Assembly (NCBI GenBank): GCA_902363835.1
Contig: CABJBM010000014.1
Location: 103,931 to 167,930 of the forward strand
Direction of reading: 5' to 3'
DNA: 64,000 nt
Source: Lachnospiraceae bacterium
GTDB lineage: Bacteria; Bacillota; Clostridia; Lachnospirales; Lachnospiraceae
Under the pieces are notes generated by a model. That model saw nothing but the letters and a program-made list of their open reading frames with translations. It was not told where the DNA came from and searched no databases. Below are positions 41,058 through 50,583 of this stretch, piece by piece; position 1 is the first letter of the stretch, and each line of letters opens with the position of its first letter. The position numbers and the translations under genes were made by a program.

Positions 41058-42551
41058 ATGGTAAAAGAATGCGGGTCGCAGGATCGCTCTGCCTTGCTTG
41101 CTTATCTGAAGCAGGAGCCTGTTTACAATACGTTTATGCTGGCGGATATTGCGGACTTTGGGTTTGATGAAAAGTTTCAGACGGTATATATGGATGTAGA
41201 AGGAGGAGAGTGTCAGGGAGTTTATCTTTGCTTCTACCAAAACCTTATCCTTTACAGCAAGAATGGGAAGATTAATATTTCTTTTTTAAGACAGCTGCTT
41301 TCAGAGTACATACCGGATGTGGTCATGGGAAAAATAAAGGATGTAAAAGCTGTACAGAGGATTCTGCCCGATTACCGGCTGGAAGCAAGAGGGATGTATT
41401 TACTCTGTGATCCAGGCAGCCTGATGGAGGAGAATATGGGAATCCAGCAGGCCTCCGGGGAAGATGTGGATGATATTTTTGCATTTCTCCAGAGCATTCC
41501 TGAGATGAGAAGCCTTTATGCATCAAAACAGATGATTGAGGACCGGATCCGCAGGAATTGTGGAATCCATTACTTAATCAGGGAAAACGGCAGGATTATT
41601 GCCCATGCAAACAGTACCGCAGAATGTGAGGAGACCACCATGATCGGCGGGGTGGCAGTGGAGCCTGAGGCAAGGGGAAAGAAGCTGGGGAGCCAGGTGG
41701 TGAGCGCACTGTGCAGGCAAATACTCGCTAAGGGCAAGATCCCCTGTCTGTTTTGCAGCAGAGGAGAGGAACACAACCTTTATTACCAGATTGGATTCAG
41801 GTACATGGGGGAGTGGGCGACACTGACGGCAGAAGAAAACTCCGGGATAAAGGGCAGGCTTCCATCCTATATTCCTGCCTATAACCAGATATACAGCGAT
41901 ATTGTGTCCGGGATTTACGAAAAGGGAAGCAGGCTTCCTTCGGAGACCGTGCTTTCGGAAAAATACGGTATCAGCCGCAACACACTGAGGCAGGCGCTGA
42001 CAATCCTGACTCAGGATGGCTATATCCATAAGCACCAGGGAAAGGGAACGTATGTGTCCCATGGTAAGGGAAAAAGGTGTAAAAGGAAGATCTATAATTT
42101 TCTTTCAGAGGATGCATTGGAGGATATCGTTCATATCAGCATGGACTATAACTTCGGACCTCCCACCCGGATTGCCCGTGAAAAACTGGGTCTTTCCGAA
42201 GCGGAGGAAGTATTGGCAAGCAATAATGTATATGAAAGTGAAAACGGTCCCATAGGTCAGAGCTTTTTGCAGATACCGGTAGAGATATTGACTAAATGGC
42301 AGGTAGACCTTGATTCGGAGGATGCATTGCTTGAGCTTATGGATCAGGATATTTATAGAAAGGCAAAAAATGCTCAGGTGAACATCCAGGTGATAGAGGC
42401 AGATGAACAGGTGATTCCCTATCTGGGAGTAAAGCCGAAAGCTCCCCTTCTCCATATTGAACAATTGCTGTATGACGAAGGAAGCCGGGTCATTGCCAGA
42501 ATCAAATATTATTTTCGCTTGGGAAAATATCAGATACAGTACCGACTATAA
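41058..42551 (+). CDS. GNAT acetyltransferase-GntR/UTRA fusion regulator
   Basis: 497 residues. Residues 1 to about 255 are a GNAT domain (GGVAVEPEARGKKLGSQVVS is the acetyl-CoA loop; CSRGEEHNLYYQIGFRYMG follows). Residues about 265-335 are a GntR winged helix (IVSGIYEKGSRLPSETVLSE, SRNTLRQALTIL, HKHQGKGTYV) and about 350-497 a UTRA effector domain. The ATG at 41058 follows AAGGAGGGGG; an earlier ATG at 40917 lies inside the leader hairpins. It is first in the ECF operon and probably its regulator. The role of the acetyltransferase half is unknown. Confidence 0.88.
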   Translation: MVKECGSQDRSALLAYLKQEPVYNTFMLADIADFGFDEKFQTVYMDVEGGECQGVYLCFYQNLILYSKNGKINISFLRQLLSEYIPDVVMGKIKDVKAVQRILPDYRLEARGMYLLCDPGSLMEENMGIQQASGEDVDDIFAFLQSIPEMRSLYASKQMIEDRIRRNCGIHYLIRENGRIIAHANSTAECEETTMIGGVAVEPEARGKKLGSQVVSALCRQILAKGKIPCLFCSRGEEHNLYYQIGFRYMGEWATLTAEENSGIKGRLPSYIPAYNQIYSDIVSGIYEKGSRLPSETVLSEKYGISRNTLRQALTILTQDGYIHKHQGKGTYVSHGKGKRCKRKIYNFLSEDALEDIVHISMDYNFGPPTRIAREKLGLSEAEEVLASNNVYESENGPIGQSFLQIPVEILTKWQVDLDSEDALLELMDQDIYRKAKNAQVNIQVIEADEQVIPYLGVKPKAPLLHIEQLLYDEGSRVIARIKYYFRLGKYQIQYRL

Positions 42552-42565
42552 AGGAGGAAAAGTCT

Positions 42566-44284
42566 ATGAGCCAGACAGAGAGAATGCCGGTTATAGAATT
42601 TGAACACTTTCAGTTTCAGTATTTCAGCCAGGCAGAGCCGACACTGCATGATATTAACTTAAAGATATATGAAGGAGAAAAGGTTCTGATAGTTGGCTCC
42701 AGCGGAAGCGGGAAAAGTACCATTGGAAACTGCTTAAATGGTTTGATCCCGTTTTCTTATAAAGGAGAGATACAGGGGAGTCTGAAAATCAGCGGGAAAG
42801 AAACACGGGAAATGAATATTTTTGAACTGTCCAAAAAAGTAGGCACAGTGCTTCAGGATGCTGACGGACAGTTTATCGGTCTGACGGTGGGAGAGGATAT
42901 TGCATTTGCCCTGGAAAATGACTGCGTTCCCCTTTCGCAAATGAAGGAAACGGTCCAGAAGGTATCGGACATTGTGGATATGGGAAAGCTGCTGAAATCC
43001 TCTCCCTTTGAATTGTCAGGGGGACAAAAGCAGAGAGTGTCTTTTGCCGGAGTGATGGTAGATGACGTAGACATTCTGCTGTTTGATGAGCCTCTTGCAA
43101 ACCTGGATCCTGCTACAGGAAAAACGGCCATTGATTTGATTGACCGGGTATGGAAGGAATCGAAGAAAACCATTGTCATTATAGAGCACCGGCTGGAAGA
43201 TGTGCTTTACCGGGAGATAGACCGGGTTATTGTAGTCAATGAAGGCAGGATTGTGGCTGATATGACTCCTGATGAGCTGATGGCGGCCCACATTCTGCCA
43301 AAGCTTGGAATCAGGGAGCCGCTTTATGTCACTGCAATGAAATATGCGGACATTAAAGTGACTCCCCGGATGTGCGCCGGACGCATGGATACACTGGATA
43401 TTTCCCAGGTAAAGGAGCCTTTGCAGAAGTGGAACCGGGAGCAAAGGGAAGTACCCGATGCAAAGGAGCGCCGGATCATACTGGAAGCGGAACATTTAAG
43501 CTTCCAATATACAACGAAGCGGAAAATTCTGCAGGATATCAGTTTCAGAATCCAGGAAGGTGAGATGGTCAGCATTGTGGGGACCAATGGTGCCGGAAAA
43601 AGCACTCTCGCAAAAGTGATCTGCGGATTTGTCACAGAGGATGAGGGAAGGCTTCTGTACTGCGGAGAGGATTTGAAAGGCCAGACAATTAAGGAACGTT
43701 CACAGAAGATAGGGTTTGTTATGCAAAATCCCAATCAGATGATCTGCAAGCCCATGATTTATGATGAAGTGGCTTTGGGACTGCGTATCCGTAAAGTTCC
43801 GGAGGAAGAAATAGAGCAGAGGGTACATAAAGCGCTGAAAATCTGCGGCCTTGCTCCGTTTAAGAAATGGCCGGTGTCCGCCTTGAGCTTTGGACAGAAA
43901 AAGCGTGTGACAATTGCCTCCATGCTGGTGCTGGAACCTCAGATATTGATTTTAGATGAGCCGACAGCAGGGCAGGATTACCGCCATTATACGGAAATTA
44001 TGGAATTCTTAAAGAGCTTAAACGACCAGGGGGTGACCATCCTGTTGATCACCCATGATATGCATTTGATGCTGGAATACACCCCCCATGCAATTGTGCT
44101 TTCCCAGGGAAAGAAGATCGGAGATGCCAGTGCGGTTGAGATTCTTACGGATGAAACTATTGCTGCCCGGGCCAATTTAAAGATCACCTCCTTATATGAT
44201 CTGGCCATAAAGGCGGAGATTCCGGACCCGACTGCATTTGTACAGAATTTCATCAATTATGAAAGGGGGGCCCACCGTTCATGA
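42566..44284 (+). CDS. ECF transporter energising ATPase, fused double subunit (EcfA-EcfA')
   Basis: 572 residues with two ABC ATPase domains: Walker A GSSGSGKST and GTNGAGKST, signatures LSGGQKQR and LSFGQKKR, Walker B ILLFDEPLANLD and ILILDEPTAGQD. The domains are about 1-275 and 305-570. Fusion of A and A' is usual for dedicated (group I) ECF systems, which agrees with the S and T genes being in the same operon. GGAGG is 10 bases upstream. Confidence 0.93.
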   Translation: MSQTERMPVIEFEHFQFQYFSQAEPTLHDINLKIYEGEKVLIVGSSGSGKSTIGNCLNGLIPFSYKGEIQGSLKISGKETREMNIFELSKKVGTVLQDADGQFIGLTVGEDIAFALENDCVPLSQMKETVQKVSDIVDMGKLLKSSPFELSGGQKQRVSFAGVMVDDVDILLFDEPLANLDPATGKTAIDLIDRVWKESKKTIVIIEHRLEDVLYREIDRVIVVNEGRIVADMTPDELMAAHILPKLGIREPLYVTAMKYADIKVTPRMCAGRMDTLDISQVKEPLQKWNREQREVPDAKERRIILEAEHLSFQYTTKRKILQDISFRIQEGEMVSIVGTNGAGKSTLAKVICGFVTEDEGRLLYCGEDLKGQTIKERSQKIGFVMQNPNQMICKPMIYDEVALGLRIRKVPEEEIEQRVHKALKICGLAPFKKWPVSALSFGQKKRVTIASMLVLEPQILILDEPTAGQDYRHYTEIMEFLKSLNDQGVTILLITHDMHLMLEYTPHAIVLSQGKKIGDASAVEILTDETIAARANLKITSLYDLAIKAEIPDPTAFVQNFINYERGAHRS

Positions 44285-45114
44285 AGGCAAAGCTGTTTGA
44301 CTATATTGACAGGGATAATTTTATTTATAATCTGTCCGGCCTGACAAAATTGGTCTGTTTTATCTGCATGACGTTTTCCGTTATGTTTTCCTACGACATC
44401 AGGTATATCCTGTTTGTTATGGTGCTGTCTGTGGCTTTTTTCAGACTGTCACAATTGCAGTTTAAGCAGATCAAGGTGATGACAATCTATGTGGCGTTTT
44501 TTTTGCTGATAAACTTTATTTTAACCTATTTGTTCAGCCCCCAGCATGGCACCCAGATCTACGGAACAAGCCATGAACTGTTCCGGTTCAGCAACCGTTA
44601 TACGGTGACATTGGAGCAATTGCTCTATCAGATAACAAAGACTGTAAAATACGCATCAGTAGTGCCTTTGGGAATGATTTTTCTGCTGACAACCAATCCC
44701 AGTGAGTTTGCGGCTTCCATAAACCGGGCGGGCTGTAATTACAAGGGGGCCTATGCACTTTCCCTGACCCTCAGGTATTTTCCTGATATGATCCGGGATT
44801 ACCAGGATATTGCCCTGGCACAGCAGAGCAGGGGGTTAGATATGTCCAGAAAGGAAAAGCTGGGCACCCGCATAAAAAATGTGATGAATATCTGCGTTCC
44901 TCTGATATTTTCCACACTGGACAGGATTGAGTTAATCAGTAATGCCATGGATTTGAGAGGATTTGGAAAGCACAGGAAGAGGACCTGGTATGTGGCGAAG
45001 CCCTTAAGAAAAGGGGACTGGGGTGCTATTGTCTTTGGCATACTTATACTGGCAGGATCACTATCCATAACGTTCTTTGTAAATGCTTCCAGATTTTACA
45101 ACCCATTTGTATAA
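44281..45114 (+). CDS. ECF transporter transmembrane coupling protein (EcfT)
   Basis: 277 residues with five to six membrane helices. The coupling-helix motif that contacts the ATPases appears as AQQSRGLDMSRKEK, with a second one in AMDLRGFGKHRKRTW, the two A-R-G type motifs of EcfT. The start overlaps the ATPase stop (ATGA). Confidence 0.9.
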   Translation: MKAKLFDYIDRDNFIYNLSGLTKLVCFICMTFSVMFSYDIRYILFVMVLSVAFFRLSQLQFKQIKVMTIYVAFFLLINFILTYLFSPQHGTQIYGTSHELFRFSNRYTVTLEQLLYQITKTVKYASVVPLGMIFLLTTNPSEFAASINRAGCNYKGAYALSLTLRYFPDMIRDYQDIALAQQSRGLDMSRKEKLGTRIKNVMNICVPLIFSTLDRIELISNAMDLRGFGKHRKRTWYVAKPLRKGDWGAIVFGILILAGSLSITFFVNASRFYNPFV

Positions 45115-45134
45115 TCCCGGCAGTGAAACAGCTG

Positions 45135-45182
45135 TGTCATTCCGTATTCCTATGGGAATGCAGAAGACGGACTGAAATGACA
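45135..45182 (+). ncRNA. Nested stem-loop before the second SAM-hydrolase gene
   Basis: TGTCATT/AATGACA (45135-45141 and 45176-45182) encloses CCGT/ACGG and an inner ATTC/GAAT hairpin. No U-tract follows. It lies 40 bases before the start codon, between the EcfT and SAM-hydrolase genes. It may be a regulatory or processing element; no known riboswitch recognised. Confidence 0.4.
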
Positions 45183-45222
45183 TATAGAAAAAATATAAAA
45201 TGAGAGAAAGGAATCAATTATC

Positions 45223-46065
45223 ATGAAACCAATTTTAGTATTTCAGACAGACTTTACTTATAAGGAGGGCGCGGTCAGCTCCATGTACGGAGTTGTAAAA
45301 TGTGTGGACAGAGAGCTGGAAATCATGGACGGAACCCATGAGCTTCCCCAGTATGATACCTGGAGCGCCAGCTACCGTCTGTACCAGAGTCTGCAGTTCT
45401 GGCCGGAGGGAACCATCTATGTATCCGTTGTGGATCCCGGAGTGGGAACCAGCAGAAGAGCCTGCGTGGCAAAAACGGTGGATGGCTATTATATTGTATC
45501 ACCGGACAATGGCTCCCTGACTCATGTGAAGAAGATGATTGGGATCGAGGCGGTCCGTGAAATAGATGAATCAGTCAACAGGCTGAGGGGAAAGGGAACA
45601 GAGGGTGTTTCTATTTTCCATGGAAGAGATTTATTTGGTTATACAGCAGCGCGCCTGGCCAGCGGAATCATTGATTTTGAAGGGGTAGGTCCGGAATACC
45701 CGGTAGAGGAAATCGTGGAGCATCCTATTTCCGAGCCAACAGTAAAGCCTGGTAAGGTGGAAGGGATTTTTGAAATCAATGATCCCAACTTCGGCAATCT
45801 GTGGACAAACATTCCTTTAAAAGAATTTAAAGAAGCTGGTTTTGAGTATGGAGATTTTGTGAACCTTGTGATAAAATATAAAGATGAAATTGTATTTGAA
45901 CGGAAAGTGCTGTTCCATCAGAGCTTTGGATTTGCGGTGAAGGGGGAGCCCATGATTTACAACAATGAATTGATGAAGGTAGCAGTTGCTGTCAGTCAGG
46001 GAGATTTTTGCAGTGAATACCACTTAGGATACGGAGCGGATTGGACAGTAGAATTTACAAAATAA
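45223..46065 (+). CDS. SAM hydrolase (DUF62), copy 2
   Basis: 280 residues, clearly paralogous to the protein at 40009: VFQTDFTYKEGAVSSMYGVV, MDGTHELPQYDTW, IYVSVVDPGVGTSRR, IVSPDNGSLTHV and GDFCSEYHLGYGADW. The first block reads TDFT rather than SDFG, but the Asp is kept. It stands between the T and S genes of the ECF transporter, so its reaction is probably tied to the imported substrate. GAGAAAGGA lies upstream. Confidence 0.92.
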   Translation: MKPILVFQTDFTYKEGAVSSMYGVVKCVDRELEIMDGTHELPQYDTWSASYRLYQSLQFWPEGTIYVSVVDPGVGTSRRACVAKTVDGYYIVSPDNGSLTHVKKMIGIEAVREIDESVNRLRGKGTEGVSIFHGRDLFGYTAARLASGIIDFEGVGPEYPVEEIVEHPISEPTVKPGKVEGIFEINDPNFGNLWTNIPLKEFKEAGFEYGDFVNLVIKYKDEIVFERKVLFHQSFGFAVKGEPMIYNNELMKVAVAVSQGDFCSEYHLGYGADWTVEFTK

Positions 46066-46098
46066 CCTTATAACAGTGATCTCATTGGAGGAAGAGCT

Positions 46099-46662
46099 AT
46101 GGAAAAGAAAATGTTTGAGTTCAAGACAAAAACAATTGTTGCCACCGGGCTTGGCGCTGCTTTGTTCACATTACTGTTTATGTATGTGAAGGTTCCCACA
46201 GGAATTCCGGAAACCGATATTCAGACGGCCTATGGAATCGGTGCATTTTTCGCTGCACTGTTCGGCCCCATTGCAGGAGGCCTGATTGCATTTATCGGGC
46301 ACGCATTGTCAGATTCCATCCAGTATGGCTCCGCATGGTGGAGCTGGGTGATCGCCAGCGGCGTATCCTGCTTTCTTATTGGGCTTGTTTATCCTAAAAT
46401 GAAAGTGGAAGAGGGCGAATTTGGAGTAAAGGATGGAATTCGTTTTAACATTTATCAGCTTATTGCAAATGTGATTGCATGGGTGGTAGTGGCTCCTGTG
46501 CTGGATATTGTGATCTATGCAGAGCCTGCGAACCTGGTATTTACCCAGGGGATTGTGGCAGCGATTACGAATACTGTCTCAGCAGGAATCATAGGAACCA
46601 TCCTGCTGGTGCTTTACAGTAAGACCCGGTCTAAAAAGGGAAGCCTTTCTAAAGAAGGATAA
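46099..46662 (+). CDS. ECF transporter substrate-binding (S) component, UPF0397-like
   Basis: 187 residues with five to six helices. IVATGLGAALFTLLFMYVKV is the N-terminal helix that contacts EcfT in S proteins, and AALFGPIAGGLIAFIGHALSD and WWSWVIASGVSCFLIGLVYP are the UPF0397/HtsT/MtsT-like pattern. The ligand is not known; the two SAM hydrolases suggest a nucleoside, methionine-related or cofactor precursor molecule. GGAGGAAG precedes the ATG; a strong terminator follows. Confidence 0.85.
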   Translation: MEKKMFEFKTKTIVATGLGAALFTLLFMYVKVPTGIPETDIQTAYGIGAFFAALFGPIAGGLIAFIGHALSDSIQYGSAWWSWVIASGVSCFLIGLVYPKMKVEEGEFGVKDGIRFNIYQLIANVIAWVVVAPVLDIVIYAEPANLVFTQGIVAAITNTVSAGIIGTILLVLYSKTRSKKGSLSKEG

Positions 46663-46684
46663 CAGGAAAATAAGAGAACATTTT

Positions 46685-46728
46685 AAATGGATAGGATTTG
46701 CCTGGGGGCAAATCCTATCCATTTGTAA
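46685..46728 (+). terminator. Terminator of the ECF operon
   Basis: An exact 18-bp stem (46685-46702 with 46707-46724; core GGATAGGATTTGCC) closes over a four-base loop, then TGTAAATTT. It is 22 bases after the stop. Confidence 0.9.
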
Positions 46729-46756
46729 ATTTATCCGTTTTTTTGAAAAAAAGTGC

Positions 46757-46785
46757 TTGCAATGTAAAAAGAAATATGCTATCAT
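46757..46785 (+). promoter_or_regulatory. Promoter of the S10-spc ribosomal operon
   Basis: TTGCAA-N17-TATCAT, preceded by AAAAAGTG. The same AAAGTGCTTGCA block recurs at the promoter at 60228, in front of rpmJ. Confidence 0.8.
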
Positions 46786-47015
46786 ACAAAGGCTGTGGCA
46801 TGATAGCTGTGAAGCGTGAGGTTGCTGCTTATATAAGCAGGTTTTCCGTGGAGCGAATGTCAAGTTAGGAAACTGGCGACAAGTCACTGTACAATTTAAA
46901 ATTCTGTTTAAATGAACAGGAAGTCAGTGTGTGATCTTGAAGGACACACACGGGAACGTGTACAGTCACCGCTTGTCGTACTTCTACTAAGTGCGAAAAG
47001 GAGGCGACTTTTTTT
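46786..47015 (+). promoter_or_regulatory. Long structured leader of the S10 operon
   Basis: About 230 bases of leader with several stem-loops, including GCTGCTTATATAAGCAG (46823-46840), a C-A-C-G hairpin (ACACACGGGAACGTGT) near 46945-46965, and GGCGACAAG (46876) that can pair with CTTGTCG (46972). This is the place of autogenous r-protein control; which protein binds cannot be read. Confidence 0.5.
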
Positions 47016-47333
47016 ATGGCAAGTCAAGTAATGAGAATCACATTAAAGGCGTACGATCATCAGTTAGTTGATCAGTCTGCGGGCAAAATCATCGACACTG
47101 TAAAAAAGACAGGATCTAAAGTGAGCGGACCGGTGCCGTTACCAACCAAGAAGGAAGTGGTAACCATCTTAAGGGCGGTTCACAAGTACAAAGATTCCAG
47201 AGAGCAGTTCGAGCAGAGAACGCATAAGAGACTCATTGATATCATTACACCAAGTCAGAAGACTGTTGATGCATTATCCAGACTGGAAATGCCGGCTGGT
47301 GTGTACATTGATATCAAGATGAAGAACAAATAA
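47016..47333 (+). CDS. rpsJ: Ribosomal protein S10
   Basis: 105 residues: [40 protein letters not shown] and the ending [13 protein letters not shown] are S10. Part of the 30S head; in transcription antitermination it is NusE. First gene of the operon, with AAGGAGG upstream. A 214-base gap with a CATTATGGA/TCCATAATG inverted repeat (47348 and about 47429) separates it from rplC, unusually long for this junction. Confidence 0.97.
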   Translation: MASQVMRITLKAYDHQLVDQSAGKIIDTVKKTGSKVSGPVPLPTKKEVVTILRAVHKYKDSREQFEQRTHKRLIDIITPSQKTVDALSRLEMPAGVYIDIKMKNK

Positions 47334-47547
47334 TCTTCATCAGAAGCATTATGGAAAATATTCCATGCATGTCCTGAAGGGTTTTAATATAGAAGCAACA
47401 CTTTTCCTGTAAGGAATCAACATCTCCATAATGGCGCTGCAGTCATGATGCCGCCCAATGGAGTCATAGTGTTCCACGTATATTGGACTGTTCTAGGATG
47501 ATTGCGAAAGCAATCCGCTGTAGAATTAACAAACAGGAGGTAAAAAC

Positions 47548-48183
47548 ATGAAGAAGGGTATTTTAGCTACCAAAGTCGGAATGACACAGATCTTCAATGA
47601 AAACGGAGTCTTAACTCCGGTAACAGTTCTTCAGGCTGGTCCTTGTGTAGTAACACAGGTAAAGACCGTAGAGAACGATGGTTACAGTGCAGTACAGGTT
47701 GGTTACGTTGATAAGAGAGAAAAACTTGTCAGCAAGCCATTAAAGGGCCATTTTGATAAGGCCGGTGTATCTTACAAGAGATACGTAAGAGAGTTTAAGC
47801 TTGAGAATGCTGACCAGTATTCTGTAAAAGATGAAATCAAGGCTGAGATCTTCGCAGCAGGCGATAAGATCGACGCAACCGCAATCTCCAAAGGTAAAGG
47901 TTTCCAGGGTGCTATTAAAAGACACGGACAGTCCAGAGGACCTATGGCTCACGGTTCCAAGTTCCATCGTCATGCAGGTTCCAACGGTGCATGTTCTGAT
48001 CCGAGCAAGGTATTCAAGGGCAAGAAGATGCCTGGCCAGATGGGTAACAAGAAGGTAACAATCCAGAATCTTGAAATCGTTAAGGTTGATGCAGAAAACA
48101 ACCTGATTCTGATTAAGGGTGCTGTACCAGGACCTAAGAAGTCTTTAGTAACAATCAAGGAAACAGTAAAAGCATCTAACTAA
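47548..48183 (+). CDS. rplC: Ribosomal protein L3
   Basis: 211 residues: [20 protein letters not shown] at the start, the central [20 protein letters not shown] loop that reaches the peptidyl-transferase centre, and [20 protein letters not shown]. The normally Gly-Ser-Ile-Gly segment reads [10 protein letters not shown], a usual clostridial variant. AGGAGG precedes the ATG. Confidence 0.97.
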   Translation: MKKGILATKVGMTQIFNENGVLTPVTVLQAGPCVVTQVKTVENDGYSAVQVGYVDKREKLVSKPLKGHFDKAGVSYKRYVREFKLENADQYSVKDEIKAEIFAAGDKIDATAISKGKGFQGAIKRHGQSRGPMAHGSKFHRHAGSNGACSDPSKVFKGKKMPGQMGNKKVTIQNLEIVKVDAENNLILIKGAVPGPKKSLVTIKETVKASN

Positions 48184-48212
48184 TGCTTTTATAAGAAAGG
48201 AGGATCATACAG

Positions 48213-48833
48213 ATGGCAAACGTATCTGTTTACAATATGGAAGGTAATGAAGTTGGCACATTAGAGTTAAACGATGCAGTGTTTGGCGTAGATGTTAATG
48301 AGCATCTCGTACACATGGCAGTCGTAAGCCAGCTTGCAAATAAGCGCCAGGGCACACAAAAAGCAAAGACTCGTGCAGAAGTATCCGGCGGCGGAAGAAA
48401 ACCGTGGAAGCAGAAAGGAACCGGTCATGCAAGACAGGGTTCAACAAGATCTCCCCAGTGGACAGGCGGTGGAGTTGTTTTTGCTCCCGCACCAAGAGAT
48501 TATACAATCAGACTCAACAAGAAGGAAAGAAGACTCGCTCTTAAGTCCGCTCTTACCAGCAGAGTTAATGAGAGTAAGTTCATCGTTGTTGATGAGTTAA
48601 AGTTTGATGAGATCAAGACAAAGAAGTTCCAGACTGTTTTAAATAACTTAAAGGTATCCAAAGCTCTTGTGGTTGTTGGCGACGACAGTGCAAACGCAGT
48701 AATGAGCGCAAGGAACATCGCTGCTGTTAAGACTGCTTTTGCTAACACCATCAACGTATACGATATCTTAAAGTACAACACAGTTGTTGCTACCAAGACT
48801 GCTGTTGCAGCAATCGAGGAGGTGTACGCATAA
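48213..48833 (+). CDS. rplD: Ribosomal protein L4
   Basis: 206 residues. The exit-tunnel loop is [20 protein letters not shown] followed by [19 protein letters not shown]. In many bacteria L4 also regulates the S10 operon, so it is a candidate ligand for the leader at 46786. One-base overlap with rplW. Confidence 0.97.
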   Translation: MANVSVYNMEGNEVGTLELNDAVFGVDVNEHLVHMAVVSQLANKRQGTQKAKTRAEVSGGGRKPWKQKGTGHARQGSTRSPQWTGGGVVFAPAPRDYTIRLNKKERRLALKSALTSRVNESKFIVVDELKFDEIKTKKFQTVLNNLKVSKALVVVGDDSANAVMSARNIAAVKTAFANTINVYDILKYNTVVATKTAVAAIEEVYA

Positions 48834-49132
48834 TGGCAGATATTAAGTATTACGACGTAATCCAGAAGCCTGTGGTAACTGAAAAGAGCATGAACGCTAT
48901 GGCGTCCAAGAAGTACACATTTTTAGTGCACACAGATGCTAATAAGACTATGATCAAAGAAGCTGTTGAAAAGATGTTCCCAGGTGCCAAAGTTGCCAGC
49001 GTGAACACCATGAACTTAGAAGGAAAGACCAAAAGAAGAGGAACGACCTTTGGTAAGACATCTAAGACAAAGAAGGCTATCGTTCAGCTGACAGCTGACA
49101 GCAAAGATATCGAAATCTTTGAGGGGCTGTAA
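48833..49132 (+). CDS. rplW: Ribosomal protein L23
   Basis: 99 residues: [60 protein letters not shown]. Located at the tunnel exit, where SRP and trigger factor dock. Its start overlaps the rplD stop by one base. Confidence 0.97.
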   Translation: MADIKYYDVIQKPVVTEKSMNAMASKKYTFLVHTDANKTMIKEAVEKMFPGAKVASVNTMNLEGKTKRRGTTFGKTSKTKKAIVQLTADSKDIEIFEGL

Positions 49133-49213
49133 GACCGGAAACGATCAGTCAACCTATGTGATGAACATTATATCACGATAATTAAGATACGCCAGGCGGC
49201 GTTGAAGTACTGG

Positions 49214-49345
49214 CCTTTATGTCCGTAAAGCGGAGACAATAAAGGAGAAACGCCGACGGCATACCTTTATGTCCGGAAAGCATGGACAATAAAGAAGAAC
49301 GCCTTCCAGGCATACCTTTATGTCCAAAGAGCATGGACAATAAAG
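49214..49345 (+). repeat. Three tandem hairpin repeats between rplW and rplB
   Basis: Units at 49214-49244, 49264-49294 and 49315-49345, with a period of 50-51 bases. Each reads CCTTTATGTCC, six to eight bases, then GGACAATAAAG (GAGACAATAAAG in the first), so each folds into a stem with one bulge. The spacers (GAACGCC...GGCATA) are also partly alike. The last unit ends 17 bases before the rplB start, close to its AGGAG. Confidence 0.85.
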
Positions 49346-49362
49346 AAGAAAGGAGAAATATC

Positions 49363-50211
49363 ATGGGAATTAAAAAGTATAACCCATATACCCCTTCCAG
49401 AAGACACATGACCGGTTCTGATTTCAGCGAAATCACAAAGTCAACTCCTGAGAAGTCCTTAATCAGCAAAACGATCAATAAGACAGCCGGCCGCAATAAC
49501 CAGGGTAAGATTACGGTGAGACATCGCGGAGGCGGCGTTAAGAGAAAATATAGAATCATTGACTTTAAGAGAAACAGCAAAGACGGCATTGCAGCAACTG
49601 TTATTGGTATCGAGTACGATCCAAACAGAACTGCCAACATCGCACTGATCTGCTATGAAGACGGTACAAAGGCTTATATCCTTGCTCCGGCTGGTTTGAC
49701 AGATGGCATGAAGGTTATGAGCGGTGAGGCAGCAGAAGCAAAAGTCGGCAACTGCTTGCCATTAAGCAAGATTCCGGTTGGTGCTCAGGTTCACAACATT
49801 GAGCTTTATCCCGGAAAAGGCGGACAGTTGGTTCGTTCCGCAGGAAATGCTGCTCAGTTAATGGCAAAAGAAGGCAAATATGCAACCCTTCGTTTACCCT
49901 CCGGCGAGATGAGAATGGTTCCGATCAACTGCAGAGCCACCATCGGTGTTGTAGGCAACGGTGATCACAACCTGATCAATATCGGTAAGGCTGGTAGAAA
50001 GCGTCACATGGGCTTCCGTCCAACAGTACGCGGTTCCGTTATGAACCCCAATGACCATCCACACGGTGGTGGTGAAGGCAAGACTGGTATCGGACGTCCA
50101 GGCCCAAGCACACCATGGGGCAAACCAGCACTTGGCTTAAAGACCAGGAAGAAAAACAAGCAGTCTAACAGACTGATCGTTAGAAGAAGAGATGGAAAGA
50201 CCGTTAAATAA
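49363..50211 (+). CDS. rplB: Ribosomal protein L2
   Basis: 282 residues: [20 protein letters not shown] at the start, the conserved [20 protein letters not shown] with the His near the peptidyl-transferase centre and a basic C-terminus. The ATG at 49363 follows AAAGGAG; an in-frame ATG upstream at 49282 only reads through the hairpin repeats. Confidence 0.97.
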   Translation: MGIKKYNPYTPSRRHMTGSDFSEITKSTPEKSLISKTINKTAGRNNQGKITVRHRGGGVKRKYRIIDFKRNSKDGIAATVIGIEYDPNRTANIALICYEDGTKAYILAPAGLTDGMKVMSGEAAEAKVGNCLPLSKIPVGAQVHNIELYPGKGGQLVRSAGNAAQLMAKEGKYATLRLPSGEMRMVPINCRATIGVVGNGDHNLINIGKAGRKRHMGFRPTVRGSVMNPNDHPHGGGEGKTGIGRPGPSTPWGKPALGLKTRKKNKQSNRLIVRRRDGKTVK

Positions 50212-50230
50212 TTGAAGGAGGTTAGAATCT

Positions 50231-50512
50231 ATGGCTCGCTCACTTAAAAAAGGACCATTTGCAGATGCTCATTTACTGAAAAAAGTAGATGTTATGAACG
50301 CAGCAGGACAGAAACAGGTAATTAAGACCTGGTCTCGCCGTTCTACAATCTTCCCGCAGATGGTTGGACATACAATTGCAGTTCATGATGGCAGAAAGCA
50401 CGTTCCGGTATATGTTACAGAAGATATGGTTGGACATAAGCTGGGTGAATTCGTTGCTACAAGAACTTACAGAGGACACGGTAAGGACGAGAAGAAATCA
50501 GGCCGTAAGTAA
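50231..50512 (+). CDS. rpsS: Ribosomal protein S19
   Basis: 93 residues: [40 protein letters not shown] and [18 protein letters not shown]. 30S head protein that contacts S13 and the A-site tRNA region. AAGGAGG precedes it. Confidence 0.97.
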   Translation: MARSLKKGPFADAHLLKKVDVMNAAGQKQVIKTWSRRSTIFPQMVGHTIAVHDGRKHVPVYVTEDMVGHKLGEFVATRTYRGHGKDEKKSGRK

Positions 50513-50583
50513 TAGAGAAACAGACACCTTTGGGCATTCTTGCGGATTCCCGGGGGCGTTAAAGTTGAAAGGAGGATTCACCA

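Noticed and set aside
49182-49345. The three equally spaced hairpin repeats also resembled a mini CRISPR array.
   Set aside because: The spacers of about 20 bases are similar to each other, there are only three units, and the repeats fold individually.
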